A DNA stretch of 64,000 bases from Ganoderma boninense. Its lineage: Eukaryota; Basidiomycota; Agaricomycetes; Polyporales; Polyporaceae. The stretch spans positions 3,146,467-3,210,466 of the forward strand of contig CM035305.1 of NCBI GenBank assembly GCA_002900995.3, written 5' to 3'. Shown here in pieces: positions 54,104-62,918 of this stretch. The notes beneath the pieces are model-generated. The model worked only from the letters and a program-made list of their open reading frames with translations. It was not told where the DNA came from and searched no databases. Position 1 is the first letter of the stretch, and each line of letters begins with the position of its first letter. The position numbers and the translations under genes are program-made.

Positions 54104-56392
54104 GCGGACGAGGACTACCTTGACCCCCCCCCGCCCCGACCCCCCCGCAACCACAGGTCCTATCGCAACAGCCTGGAGGGCCACAAACGGGTGCACCCCC
54201 CCGGCCTACAACACACCACAGTTTGCCAACCAAACACGGGGTCTGGGGAAACCCGCGTAACCTGCAAAACTCTGGGCCGGGCCTAAAAGCCGAGTACCAT
54301 GCACATAGCACCCAGACCGCCTATGCGTCCCCCACAGGCTATGCTATCCATGCGCCCTCACCAGCCCCTCTACACCCGGAGCACGGGCCCCACACTTACC
54401 TCGCCCGCCGCAAGACAACAGAGGCAAGCCCCGCGCACGCCAACGGCGGCGCCAGTGCTGCCGCGCCCAACGGAAACCACACCGCCACCCGCACGGCAGC
54501 CTGACAGCTTCAGATTTACCTTCGACGCGGATGCGGACCTCCGCCCCGCCGCCCCTCCCTTGACACACCAGGCACACCACCCCCCAGCGAACGCCATGGT
54601 GCGACAACAGCACGCACGGCCCATAGCCTCCCCCGCAACCGCCAACGACACTGCTGCCCAGGGACCCGCAAATCCCAGCCTGATGGAAGGCGTCATCCCG
54701 TCCTGGATGGATGACGAAGTCAATCTCGCCCCCTCCTCAGCGGTACCCCTGAAGCGCACGCCCACCCCCCCTGCCGGATGGCCGGTGACACACGCCAGCG
54801 ACCCAGAAGCGGGGATAGAAGGATCAGATCGCGAACGACTAGAAGAATGGTGGGCAAATCCAGCCCACATATGCGTCCTCCTCAATGTCTATGGCACAGG
54901 AACTCCGACACGCGAAGCAGTCTGGCATGACTCAGAACTTATCAAGCGGGCGATCCGGAGCATGCTAAACGACCCAATGATGGACCTCACCATCGTCGCC
55001 CCGGAAATGGCAAAGGATAGCCTAAGGCTGAACATAGGTCCAGGTTTCACGCAGTTCAACCTGGCTTGAACCTGGATATTTACCTATAGGTTGTGATCTG
55101 TAGGTTACAGGTACTTGTGCTATGAATCAGTCACAAATCTGAATCAGGCATCTTGAAAAAAGTGACCTGGATTTGTAGGTTTGGGTATGGGTCACTTGTA
55201 GGTTGATTCACACTTCAACAAGCAAAAATAGTATAAATTGGAGGCTTTAGTTAATAAATTGTCCTTGTATAGCTTAATACTGCATATATAAGCATATTTC
55301 TAGCATAGAAAAGACTACTAACACTCAATAATAGACCAAAATCTTCAACAGTAGCTGAGAAAATACTATATTTAGTATTCAAATCAAATCAATGATTTGA
55401 CCTATAACTTATAGGTTTGCTACCTGCAGGTTGTGGGTGAAAAGTTGATTTGATTCATACAGATCCCAATCAAGCTTTTGAAAGTGGCCAAACCTGCAGG
55501 TACAGATCCCAATCAACCATAGGTTGACCTACGTTCAGCCTTAGGATAGCCAGAACCAGCAACATGCCGCCTGGCACCAACGACCTCCCGCGCCACTCGT
55601 AGTTTGTTAAGCTCCCCCCTGCCCAGCAGCAGCAGCTCCTTAGCCTCCAAGTCATCTCGCATCGGGACATCACTATCATTGTGCGTCCGTGGACTATCCG
55701 CTTCCCCCGCCTCCTGCTCTCGGTTGGCTTTCCCAGGATCTCACGCGAAGACGCTACGACTGTCATCAAGAAAACCTTCAACAGGACGGAAATTCGGAAC
55801 GTGATAGCCCAGTTCATCCTCAAAAACCCGCGTTGAAACCACGAGCCACTTGATGTTGCAGTCCAGCGCATCCTCGACTCTGTCACGGTCGAAACGTACC
55901 AGGTCTCCGAAGGGACCACCATTGCGAATGTCTTCTGCGACTCACCAGCAGCGACCACGCCCCGCTGGAGGGAATTCCGGGCCTGCTTCGATAAAATACC
56001 CTTCAAGTCCGCGCTCACGACAACAGGATACGTACGAACGGTTCGCCTCTGCTGCGGCTGCCACATGGCGTGTCACCCAACACACCTATGCCCGTACCCA
56101 GACATCTTTGGATGGAACGGCCCCGACCTATGCCAAGGGCACAACGCAACCAACACTGGCACCACCCCCTATGGACACACCCCCACCGGCAACCCCGACA
56201 TCGCCAGGTGTCCACGCGGTGGCGCAAACCTCACGCAGGAAAGATACGAGATGCCCGGCGATGGCGGACGAACCAGGACGCTGCGAAGAGCAAGGCCTGA
56301 TGATCGCTGGCAACCGCAGCAGGCGGGGCCTAGCAGAGTTAGAGGGCCGTGATACTAGACTTTGTTACGAACATGTCATGCCTTATGAATGA
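54104..56392 (+). pseudogene. LINE-1 ORF1 (Gag-like), broken
   Basis: Frames: DEDYLDPPPPRPPRNH to a TAA at 54284-54286, then the same frame on to the MITE (DSLRLNIGPGFTQ is partly MITE). The second half after 55552 includes LFPRILRKPSTGRK-like pieces in shifting frames, and the zinc motif at 56053-56103 (RLCCGCHMACHPTHLCPYPD). Pro/Thr/Ala-rich composition. In-frame stops and shifts show it is dead. Confidence 0.6.
55015..55551. mobile_element. hAT-type MITE, family M2 (with 8-bp TSD)
   Basis: Element 55023-55543 (521 bp), termini TAAGGCTGAACATAGGT and ACCTACGTTCAGCCTTA, flanked by GGATAGCC at 55015-55022 and 55544-55551. AT-rich interior with many CCTATAGGTT/ACCTGCAGGT-like inverted motifs. 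The termini resemble M1, but the interior does not, so it is a separate family probably moved by a related transposase. Confidence 0.9.
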
Positions 56393-56983
56393 CGTACCTG
56401 CATGTAAACCTACCTGAACCCTACTAGACACTAGACACTAGACAATCTCCATGCGCCTGGAATAATATGCCTCCCCCCTCGCACCCTGTAGCGTGGGCAC
56501 CACCCCCCCACCCTAGGACTCGCCTGCCATGACCTGATGCCTGCAGCATGCCTTGCTGCACCTGGAAACACCGCGTAGTTTCCAAAACCACACCAACACA
56601 AACCCAAAGCCGACACAAACCTAACGCAAGGACAGGCCCCATCCCTCTCACGACTGATCTCGACACTTGGCACACACGGACGGACAGAAATGACGACTCC
56701 GATCTGAGACCACGATGCGATGGCCTGTGAGCCGGCACCACGGACCCGCGCAATCAATGTGGCAGTCAACCAGACGGCCCAAATATACTGGCCGCCCCCG
56801 GGTGGCGCAGGAAAGCTGGATGGTCATGACAACATGCACAGCAATGTGCAACACCGGTGACCTATTGAGGTCTCGACGTGCTGGGCCGAGAGGCTGAAGT
56901 CCTTTGAGGCACCGATGCCGGTCGGAGAGTGCCCTGAACGACATAGTCGCCCCGACTGGGGGTAACCAGTCTACCTGGCTGGA

Positions 56984-58580
56984 ATGGTTGTACCAAGCCA
57001 GGGAATCCACTCAACTACTGTCCGCTCCACAAATACAAATATATTACACACAAGTCGAAATGTCGGTACTGGAATTAGGCGCACTGTCACCCCTGGAGGA
57101 CGACACCCATGGCCTGTTGCGGCGACGCCCAATGAAAGGAGAGACAGTTCGGAAGGCAACAACAATGCACAAAGGGGGAGACAGGAAGGCTTGGCTAACG
57201 GCCGGGTGCGATCCCTGGAGTGGCGAGGTGAACAGCCACGCCCCCCTCTCCCCGCTGCGCCAACGGGTGCAACTGTGACCACTAGCTCCAGAACGTGTCC
57301 GAAACGGAAAAACCGGACGAGAGCAAAAATCACGGTTGTGTCCCTCAACGTGAGGGGCTACGGTCACGCGTGCCCAGACGGAACGAGCGACAAGTGGAAC
57401 CTCATAAACCAAGTGACCCGGGACAACCATATCGCAATCCTGGCCCTGCAAGAGACGCACCTGTCTGATGACAGGCTGCAGAGTCTGCATGAAGTGTTTG
57501 GTGCTTCCCTGAGAGTGTTTAATTCAGGAGACCCTGTAAACCAAACGGGTGCACGAGGAGTAGCATTCGCCATCAACACGAGAATGATATCGCTGGATGC
57601 GATCACTCTCGACGAGATCATCCCAGGCCGCGCGATGCTACTAACAATAAACTGGGGAGGTGACCGTGGCACCCTGCGAGTGGCGAACATATACGCCCCA
57701 AACAACATGCAAGACAACGCAGAATTCTGGCATACCCTCAGTAACAAATGGAACAGTGGGAACAAGCCAGACGTATTACTTGGTGACTTTAACCTGGTCG
57801 AAGACGCGATCGACCGCATACCCACAAGGTGTGACAATAAAGCTGCGGCAACAGAGCTCCGGGAGCTGCACCTATCCCTCAAAATGACGGACGGCTGGAG
57901 AGAGGAAAACGGCATGAAACGCGACTTCACATGCTCGCAGGCGGGATCCACCAGCCAGTCCCGGTTGGACCGCATTTATCTTGCAGACCGGCTCCTCGAC
58001 AAGTCCCTGGATTGGGAAATCAGGGAGACCAGAATATCGATGGACCACAAACTGGTGTCTTGCGCAATAGCAAACTACAGGGCCCCCTACGTGGGGAAAG
58101 GGCAGTGGTCCATGCCGGTAGGGCTCACGCTGGACGAAGAGTTCATGACATGGGTAGGTGAGCAGGGTAGGTCGCTCCAGGATAGCCTGGACGGACTCTC
58201 TCGGACCACACACAACAACCCCCAGACTGCATTCAAAAATTTCAAAGACAAGATCGCGCTAGCAGCCCGCGAAAGGGCTAAACAAAACATACCGAAGATT
58301 GAGCGCAGGCTCACAAAACTGTGCGCGGACCTAGAAACCACCCTGGCAGCGTACCCCTCGGACGGGGACGATGAATACGCAGCTGAGAATGCTGCCATCC
58401 TCCAAGAACGAATCACAAAGCTCGAAGCCACAAAGTTCACATATAAAAGGAGGAGCGTTGCAGCAAGAAACTGGCTGGAAGGTGAGACCGTGAGCAAGTA
58501 CTGGTCGCGGATAAATGCTGCGCCAATACGAATTAATGTACGAGTTAAAGATCCCGGGGACAAACCCACCGAGATACGAG
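56984..58580 (+). pseudogene. LINE-1 ORF2: APE-type endonuclease, 3' truncated
   Basis: Open for about 530 codons. Apurinic-endonuclease-like landmarks: VVSLNVRGYG (Asn), ILALQETHLSDD (catalytic Glu), NQTGARGVAFAIN, NIYAPNN, LLGDFNLVEDAIDRI (Asp and Asn), SRLDRIYLADR, and RISMDHKLVSCAI (Asp-His). All active-site residues are present. A helical linker follows (AARERAKQNIPKIERRLTKL). The frame is cut at 58580 by the Gypsy-3 LTR before any RT motif. In the intact element it would nick target DNA for reverse transcription. Confidence 0.85.
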
Positions 58581-58782
58581 TGTTACGTCCTTAACCTAGT
58601 GGACTTACAGTTCAATAGGTTAGGCCGTTTAGACCAAAGACTAGTGACTGACTAGAGTTTGGATACTAGACTTGTTAGGTCTAGAGGACGTAGGGGTATG
58701 AAGGTACTGCTCGCAGAGCAGTAGCTGGATAGACAAGAGACAAGAGACTGAAAACTGGGGGGTCACTGCTGAGGTGTCGCCC

Positions 58783-58790
58783 CTTATATA
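58783..58790 (-). promoter_or_regulatory. TATA box of the Gypsy-3 LTR (copy a)
   Basis: CTTATATA on the plus strand, TATATAAG in element sense. Confidence 0.6.
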
Positions 58791-58851
58791 CATGTAGGAT
58801 CTTAAGGTTTCAGGCTATGTATGTAGTGACTGTAGCTATAGGTTCAGGGCT

Positions 58852-58918
58852 ATGGACTGCGGACTGCGGACTGTGGGCTGTGGACTGCGGACTGCGGACT
58901 GCGGACTGTGGGCTGTGG
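58852..58918. repeat. 7-bp minisatellite in the Gypsy-3 LTR (copy a)
   Basis: About 9 heptamers of the GGRCTGY type, the shortest of the three arrays. Confidence 0.8.
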
Positions 58919-59036
58919 TCCCTGTGCTGTATCCTGGGTACTATGTACGTGGTTACTCCTTAATGTAATAGGTCTTTAGTGATGAAAAGGAAAAGTATGG
59001 ATGTAGTAAGCCTGCTTACTATGCGTCCGTAACATT

Positions 59037-59051
59037 ACCCCCCTCTCCCCC
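59037..59051 (-). other. polypurine tract of Gypsy-3 copy a
   Basis: ACCCCCCTCTCCCCC on the plus strand, so a GGGGGAGAGGGGGG run in element sense, one short TAA before the LTR. The same tract is found at 41284-41298. Confidence 0.8.
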
Positions 59052-59093
59052 TGCAAGGTTGTCCTCAACCGTGAATTCAAACCTTTTGCATAG

Positions 59094-61013
59094 TCATCGT
59101 ATACCCGCTTTATCCTGAAGACCGGCATCCTTTAGGTAGTTTTTGTAGATAATGATGTCTTTGAGGTGTCCCCTCCAGTGCCTGTCTTCCGGTAGGTTGC
59201 GGTTCAGGTGGTATAGTGCATAGAGTCGTCGTGAGGGTTGTGGACTAGTGAGGGAGTAGACTAGGCCATCGAGTGCCCTGGATGGGAAGTCCAATATCAG
59301 GACTTGCTTGTCCGTTCGTCGTACGACCCAGTAGTCGAGTAGGTTGCAAGCAGCGAGTGCACCTGGATCTTCACAGTTCCTGTCGAGGTAGGCATCAATG
59401 TCGTATGCCAGTTTCTCCATTTCGTGAAGCTCGGTGATGTCGTCAATGACTATGTCAGTGATTCTTTCCCAGTGTGGTTGTCGGATTTGGTTTTCTATGA
59501 GTATCATCGTTGCTTTAACGATGTCATCCGCTGAGACCCCGTTCTTGAGCTCATCCCATCGTTCGATGTTTGTCGGGAATTCGTCGATGTTGATACGGTA
59601 GGGCACATTGAGTCGGAATTCTCGCTGTTCTGGTTTGACCAATACCGAGGGGATGTTTGCCCATCGGGCGAGGCTGTCGTAGATTACAAGTTTTGCTCGG
59701 TGTTCGAGGCCCGGGTAGTATCTGAGGTATGGGATGTCGTCCAATAAGTTTTGGACTTGTCCAGGGGTCCATTCGGGAGGGAATCCGTCCATGTGGACGT
59801 AGACCATGGATCCATCAGGTTTCTTCCGCACTATTCTCCATGGCCAGGCTCCATGGGAGATGAAGTGGCCTTGTTGTCCAATAGGGTATCCCCATTGGGT
59901 TTGTGGCCTTGAATCGAGGGGTTCGACTTGTGAGTCTGCTTGAGATCGAGAGTAGTCGAAACGCCTGTATATATGGCTATTCGGGTTGTCTGGGGATATG
60001 GGATAGGAAAAGTCGCTGTACGAGTCTTCTGGACTCGAGACGAATGGGGTAGGTTCGAGATAAGGCATTGGAGAGTCCGGATCGTTTGGAGATATGAGGA
60101 GGTCTTCGCTGGACGACGACGTTGTAGTGCTTGGGCTACTGGAGTCGGTTCGTCGAGCTAGTAATTCCGCCACATAGGTTTCCCAATCCTGTTCCGTGGA
60201 GGAGTCCGGGTCCTTGACGTCCTGAGGGACGTCGTCCCTTTCCGGTTTGTCTCCTCGTGTTGCGCATTCCAATTGTTCCATCATTTCCTCGACTGTGACA
60301 GTGTGTTCTTCGGCTGGTGATGGGAGAGGTGGAGGTGGATTTTGTTCTCTAATGACCTCGATGGATGTGGGTTCTGCTAGGAAATGGCTCTCCATCGGTA
60401 CTGTGACCAGAGTTAGAGATGGGTTGATGCATGTGGTGGATGGTCCTTCGTGTGGAGAGATAGGCCCCGTACTGAGTCTGGCTGGCTCAGGTAGGGGTTG
60501 TTGTTCGGTATTTGGGTTGTGTTGGTTTCTGTGAGGAAGGAGGTCCCAGAGAGCATGAGCCCACCTCCCGGTGCTGATGACTCGGTTCATCAACTGTGTT
60601 GCGGCCATAATGCATTCATTGTAGGCTGCTTCAGCCGACAGGAGTGCCGCAGCCTTGTTATTCGCAGGTGCCGTTGATTCAAGGATGTAGTTCATGACCT
60701 TGTGGTGCATAATGGCCATCTTCCCGTAGGAGCGGTAGATTTCGATATAGACTTCGGCATAGGGGATTTCTGTTGTGCGAAGTCGTACATGGTTCTGGAG
60801 GTCGGGGTGCAGGAGCACCCATCCGATCCGGTCGGACAGGGTTCCATCAGGATAGATAGAGGCGGCGGTTCGAGGGAGGTGATCATAGTTGACCACACGT
60901 CTCTCTTTGATGAATTGGGGAACGGGGTGACGGACTTTCGCGCCTTCCTGAGGGCGAGCCGTTGGTTGGTTGCAGTGGTTAGATCGCTGGCGGTTGAAGC
61001 AAGGCATGGTCAA
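59094..61013 (-). CDS. Gypsy-3 accessory ORF, 639 residues, unknown function
   Basis: Intact frame from ATG 61011-61013 to stop at 59094. I recognise no domain. Residues 1-165 are mixed and helical (VPQFIKERRVVNYDHLPRTA, GKMAIMHHKVMNYILES, AAYNECIMAATQLMNRVIST). Residues 170-330 are Pro/Ser/Glu-rich and probably disordered. Residues 350-639 look globular (GYPIGQQGHFISHGAWPWRI, MVYVHMDGFPPEWTPGQVQN, IVIDDITELHEMEKLAYDID, LYALYHLNRNLPEDRHWRGH). No signal peptide, membrane segment, zinc finger or DDE/RT motif. It lies in pol orientation and ends 43 bp before the PPT. A second, decayed copy is in the same place at 39804-41240, so it belongs to the family. Possibilities: an envelope-position protein, a regulator, or a captured host gene. 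Confidence 0.65.
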   Translation of the reverse strand: MTMPCFNRQRSNHCNQPTARPQEGAKVRHPVPQFIKERRVVNYDHLPRTAASIYPDGTLSDRIGWVLLHPDLQNHVRLRTTEIPYAEVYIEIYRSYGKMAIMHHKVMNYILESTAPANNKAAALLSAEAAYNECIMAATQLMNRVISTGRWAHALWDLLPHRNQHNPNTEQQPLPEPARLSTGPISPHEGPSTTCINPSLTLVTVPMESHFLAEPTSIEVIREQNPPPPLPSPAEEHTVTVEEMMEQLECATRGDKPERDDVPQDVKDPDSSTEQDWETYVAELLARRTDSSSPSTTTSSSSEDLLISPNDPDSPMPYLEPTPFVSSPEDSYSDFSYPISPDNPNSHIYRRFDYSRSQADSQVEPLDSRPQTQWGYPIGQQGHFISHGAWPWRIVRKKPDGSMVYVHMDGFPPEWTPGQVQNLLDDIPYLRYYPGLEHRAKLVIYDSLARWANIPSVLVKPEQREFRLNVPYRINIDEFPTNIERWDELKNGVSADDIVKATMILIENQIRQPHWERITDIVIDDITELHEMEKLAYDIDAYLDRNCEDPGALAACNLLDYWVVRRTDKQVLILDFPSRALDGLVYSLTSPQPSRRLYALYHLNRNLPEDRHWRGHLKDIIIYKNYLKDAGLQDKAGIR

Positions 61014-61371
61014 CTGAGTGAGTTGTGGTGGTGTGGGTAGTGGAGTGGTAGTGGTATGAGTAGTGGGGGATGGGGACTTTGGTGCATCCTTTGTCCCTTA
61101 CTTATACCCTTTCATACTGCAGCGCCCATGGCTATGTTTTCATCGCCTCGGCCTGCGGTTGCTGTGATTCCTGTGATAGGGTTTGTTGCTTTGCCGTTGC
61201 TTCTGCGGCGTAGTCGAGGCGGTACACGGCTTCTGGTGATTGTGCGTAGCTGTCTGGTTCGAACCTAATACACATATAACTACATATAGGTATTTGGATT
61301 TATGAGCATCCCTTTGGGGACTTCCATTCCCGAATGATGTCGTGTTTCACTTGGGTTTGGATAGAGTCGAT

Positions 61372-61692
61372 TCAGTCGTGAATTCGTTGGTGAGGCGGAT
61401 GTCTGACAAAGACATATGCATATGGCAGGAAAAGTCCGGTTTCCCTGTATCGTTGGTAGGCCTCAGGGAACTTGCGTCTAAGTCTGTTGTGGACTTTGGT
61501 TCGTATGATTGCTGGATACATTGATAGATCGTTGAGGTCCTCAAGGGTTGCGGAGTTGGTGTATTTGTCCTGGAGAAAGATGACTGTGTATCGTTCTCCT
61601 TGGGGCGTTGTCACAGTAATTTGAACCATTTCTGGTTGGAGGACGTGGATACAGTGCATGTTGGTAGGCTTATTGCGCCCATGTGCCTTCAT
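61372..61692 (-). CDS. Gypsy-3 accessory small ORF, 106 residues, unknown
   Basis: Frame from ATG 61690-61692. Contains MVQITVTTPQGERYTVIFLQ, LEDLNDLSMYPAIIRTKVHN and RLRRKFPEAYQRYRETGLFL. The last block resembles CLRIRFPQAY at the end of the 79-residue ORF at 62633, suggesting duplicated units. No known domain. The following 350 bp up to the 639-residue ORF hold no frame. Confidence 0.45.
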   Translation of the reverse strand: MKAHGRNKPTNMHCIHVLQPEMVQITVTTPQGERYTVIFLQDKYTNSATLEDLNDLSMYPAIIRTKVHNRLRRKFPEAYQRYRETGLFLPYAYVFVRHPPHQRIHD

Positions 61693-62261
61693 GCAGTGGA
61701 GGGTGGTTGTTCTGACTGGTTGTCCAGGGTCTTTGTGGCTTATATGCTGTTACACAGGGTTTTTGTAGTTGGCTGTGCGCATTTCTGCAGTTGGCTGTGT
61801 CTGCGGTGTTCCAGTTCTTGAGATGCTTCTTCACAGCCTCCTAGTGTTGATGGTTCTTCCTTTCTCCTACTTGGGATTTGCCGGACAGGCGCAAATACCA
61901 AATTCCTTCTTTCTTTTCCGATCTCTTTTTTGGAGGAACCCGTTCTTGTCCAATTTTAAAATATTACAAACGAATCGACCGCGAGCGAGATATACACTTC
62001 TGGATCTACATATGTATCCAATTTGATGTAGTTCCATGTATGTATTCCAAACAGGGTCGAGTAGTAGCTACCGGCAATACATAACCATTCTAAGTCTGGT
62101 ACAAAAGGAAGCGGAATCGGAGCGAGGTATGGAGTAGGCGGTGGAGAAATTAGTTTATCTATACTAGTATTTATTAGTATAGTTGCTACATGATATTTTA
62201 ATGATCTTACCGTCGTTGACGACATCATCGTCGGAGTCGTCATCGGAGTCGTTATTGGGGT

Positions 62262-62435
62262 TTAATTGCCCCAGCCCCAAGTAGCTGTGTTGTCGTCAGC
62301 TTTTTGGGCTTTATCGTGGATAAGGCGTCGTTCGTCGTACTTTTGCAGCTCTTTGTAGAGGTGGATGACGGCAACGAAGGCGATGGCCTGGGTGCCAAGG
62401 ACGGCGGCGACGAAGAGGACGAGGATGAAGAACAT
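62262..62435 (-). CDS. Gypsy-3 accessory ORF, 57-residue membrane peptide
   Basis: ATG 62433-62435, stop TAA at 62262. Residues 2-25 are hydrophobic (FFILVLFVAAVLGTQAIAFV), enough for one membrane span or an uncleaved signal anchor, followed by a charged tail (HLYKELQKYDERRLIHDKAQ) and a WGWGN end. The start lies 5 bp after the stop of the previous frame. It could be an exon of a longer spliced protein: GTAAGC occurs upstream at about 62489 and CACCCAG within its sequence. No family recognised. Confidence 0.45.
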   Translation of the reverse strand: MFFILVLFVAAVLGTQAIAFVAVIHLYKELQKYDERRLIHDKAQKADDNTATWGWGN

Positions 62436-62439
62436 GATG

Positions 62440-62706
62440 TTAAGTGATGGTGGTGGTGTGTGAGGAGGTGTGTGTGGTGAGGCGATGCTTACTTGTGAAT
62501 GGGTTAGACCTCCTTTTAATGGTCTCGGGAGGTGTGACGGTGGGCACGGAGTTCTTGCAGGTACCATCTTGCCCACAGTGCATTGGGCCGGTAGCGTCTC
62601 CATAGTCGGAGTCGCTGAGTTTCTTGAAACTCTCAGTAAGCTTGCGGGAATCGAATCCGCAAGCACCGGTAAACCCATCTGAGTTCTGCTGAGTCGAGTT
62701 TGTCAT
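62440..62706 (-). CDS. Gypsy-3 accessory small ORF, 88 residues, Cys-containing
   Basis: ATG 62704-62706 lies inside the end of the 79-residue frame (74-bp overlap, other frame). Begins MTNSTQQNSDGFTGACGFDS with three Cys (ACGF, HCGQDGTC) and a Thr-rich tail. A GTAAGC donor follows FT near 62489, so its 3' part may be intronic. No domain recognised; could be chance. Confidence 0.3.
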   Translation of the reverse strand: MTNSTQQNSDGFTGACGFDSRKLTESFKKLSDSDYGDATGPMHCGQDGTCKNSVPTVTPPETIKRRSNPFTSKHRLTTHTSSHTTTIT

Positions 62707-62872
62707 TCATGAAGTCCATAAGGGCTTCGTTGTGGTCGGCATTGGGTCCAAAGGTGATCTGTCGTCGAGTCCAGTAGGACCCGTCTTGGTAGAAAGGCCG
62801 TTCCTCGTCTTCCGGGTCGTGGTAGGTGATGGTGATACTGTAGTAGTAGAAGACGGTGTTGTTGGCGGCCAT
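62633..62872 (-). CDS. Gypsy-3 accessory small ORF, 79 residues, unknown
   Basis: ATG 62870-62872, 47 bp after the chromodomain stop. Reads MAANNTVFYYYSITITYHDP then PFYQDGSYWTRRQITFGPNA and ends LRWVYRCLRIRFPQAY. It shares the LR-x-x-FP-x-AY end with the 106-residue ORF. No zinc finger or membrane segment. Confidence 0.4.
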   Translation of the reverse strand: MAANNTVFYYYSITITYHDPEDEERPFYQDGSYWTRRQITFGPNADHNEALMDFMNDKLDSAELRWVYRCLRIRFPQAY

Positions 62873-62918
62873 GTTGGAGTGTGTGATGATGATAGTGGAA
62901 GGGATTGTACTGCTGTGA

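Larger units (their letters stand above)
54104..58580 (+). mobile_element. LINE-1, main part: ORF1 remainder and endonuclease; RT replaced by Gypsy-3
   Basis: Continues the reading frame from 33938 (minus). ORF1 runs in pieces to about 56390 and includes the cysteine motif CCGCHMACHPTHLCPYP, typical of Agaricomycete LINE ORF1 proteins. ORF2 starts about 56984. The element stops at 58580, where a Gypsy-3 LTR begins, so the reverse transcriptase is missing from the window. A MITE (55023-55543) also interrupts ORF1. The strand is C-rich and G-poor in noncoding parts. Confidence 0.75.
58581..59034 (-). repeat. Gypsy-3 3' LTR (454 bp)
   Basis: TGTTACGTCC...GTCCGTAACA on the plus strand. TATA box (reverse complement TATATAAG) at 58783-58790; heptamer array 58852-58918. 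Inner side borders the purine tract of the element. Confidence 0.9.

Noticed and set aside
61250..61275. GGTTCGAACC resembling a tRNA T-loop
   Set aside because: Perfect short palindrome without the rest of a cloverleaf; lies in the Gypsy-3 internal region.
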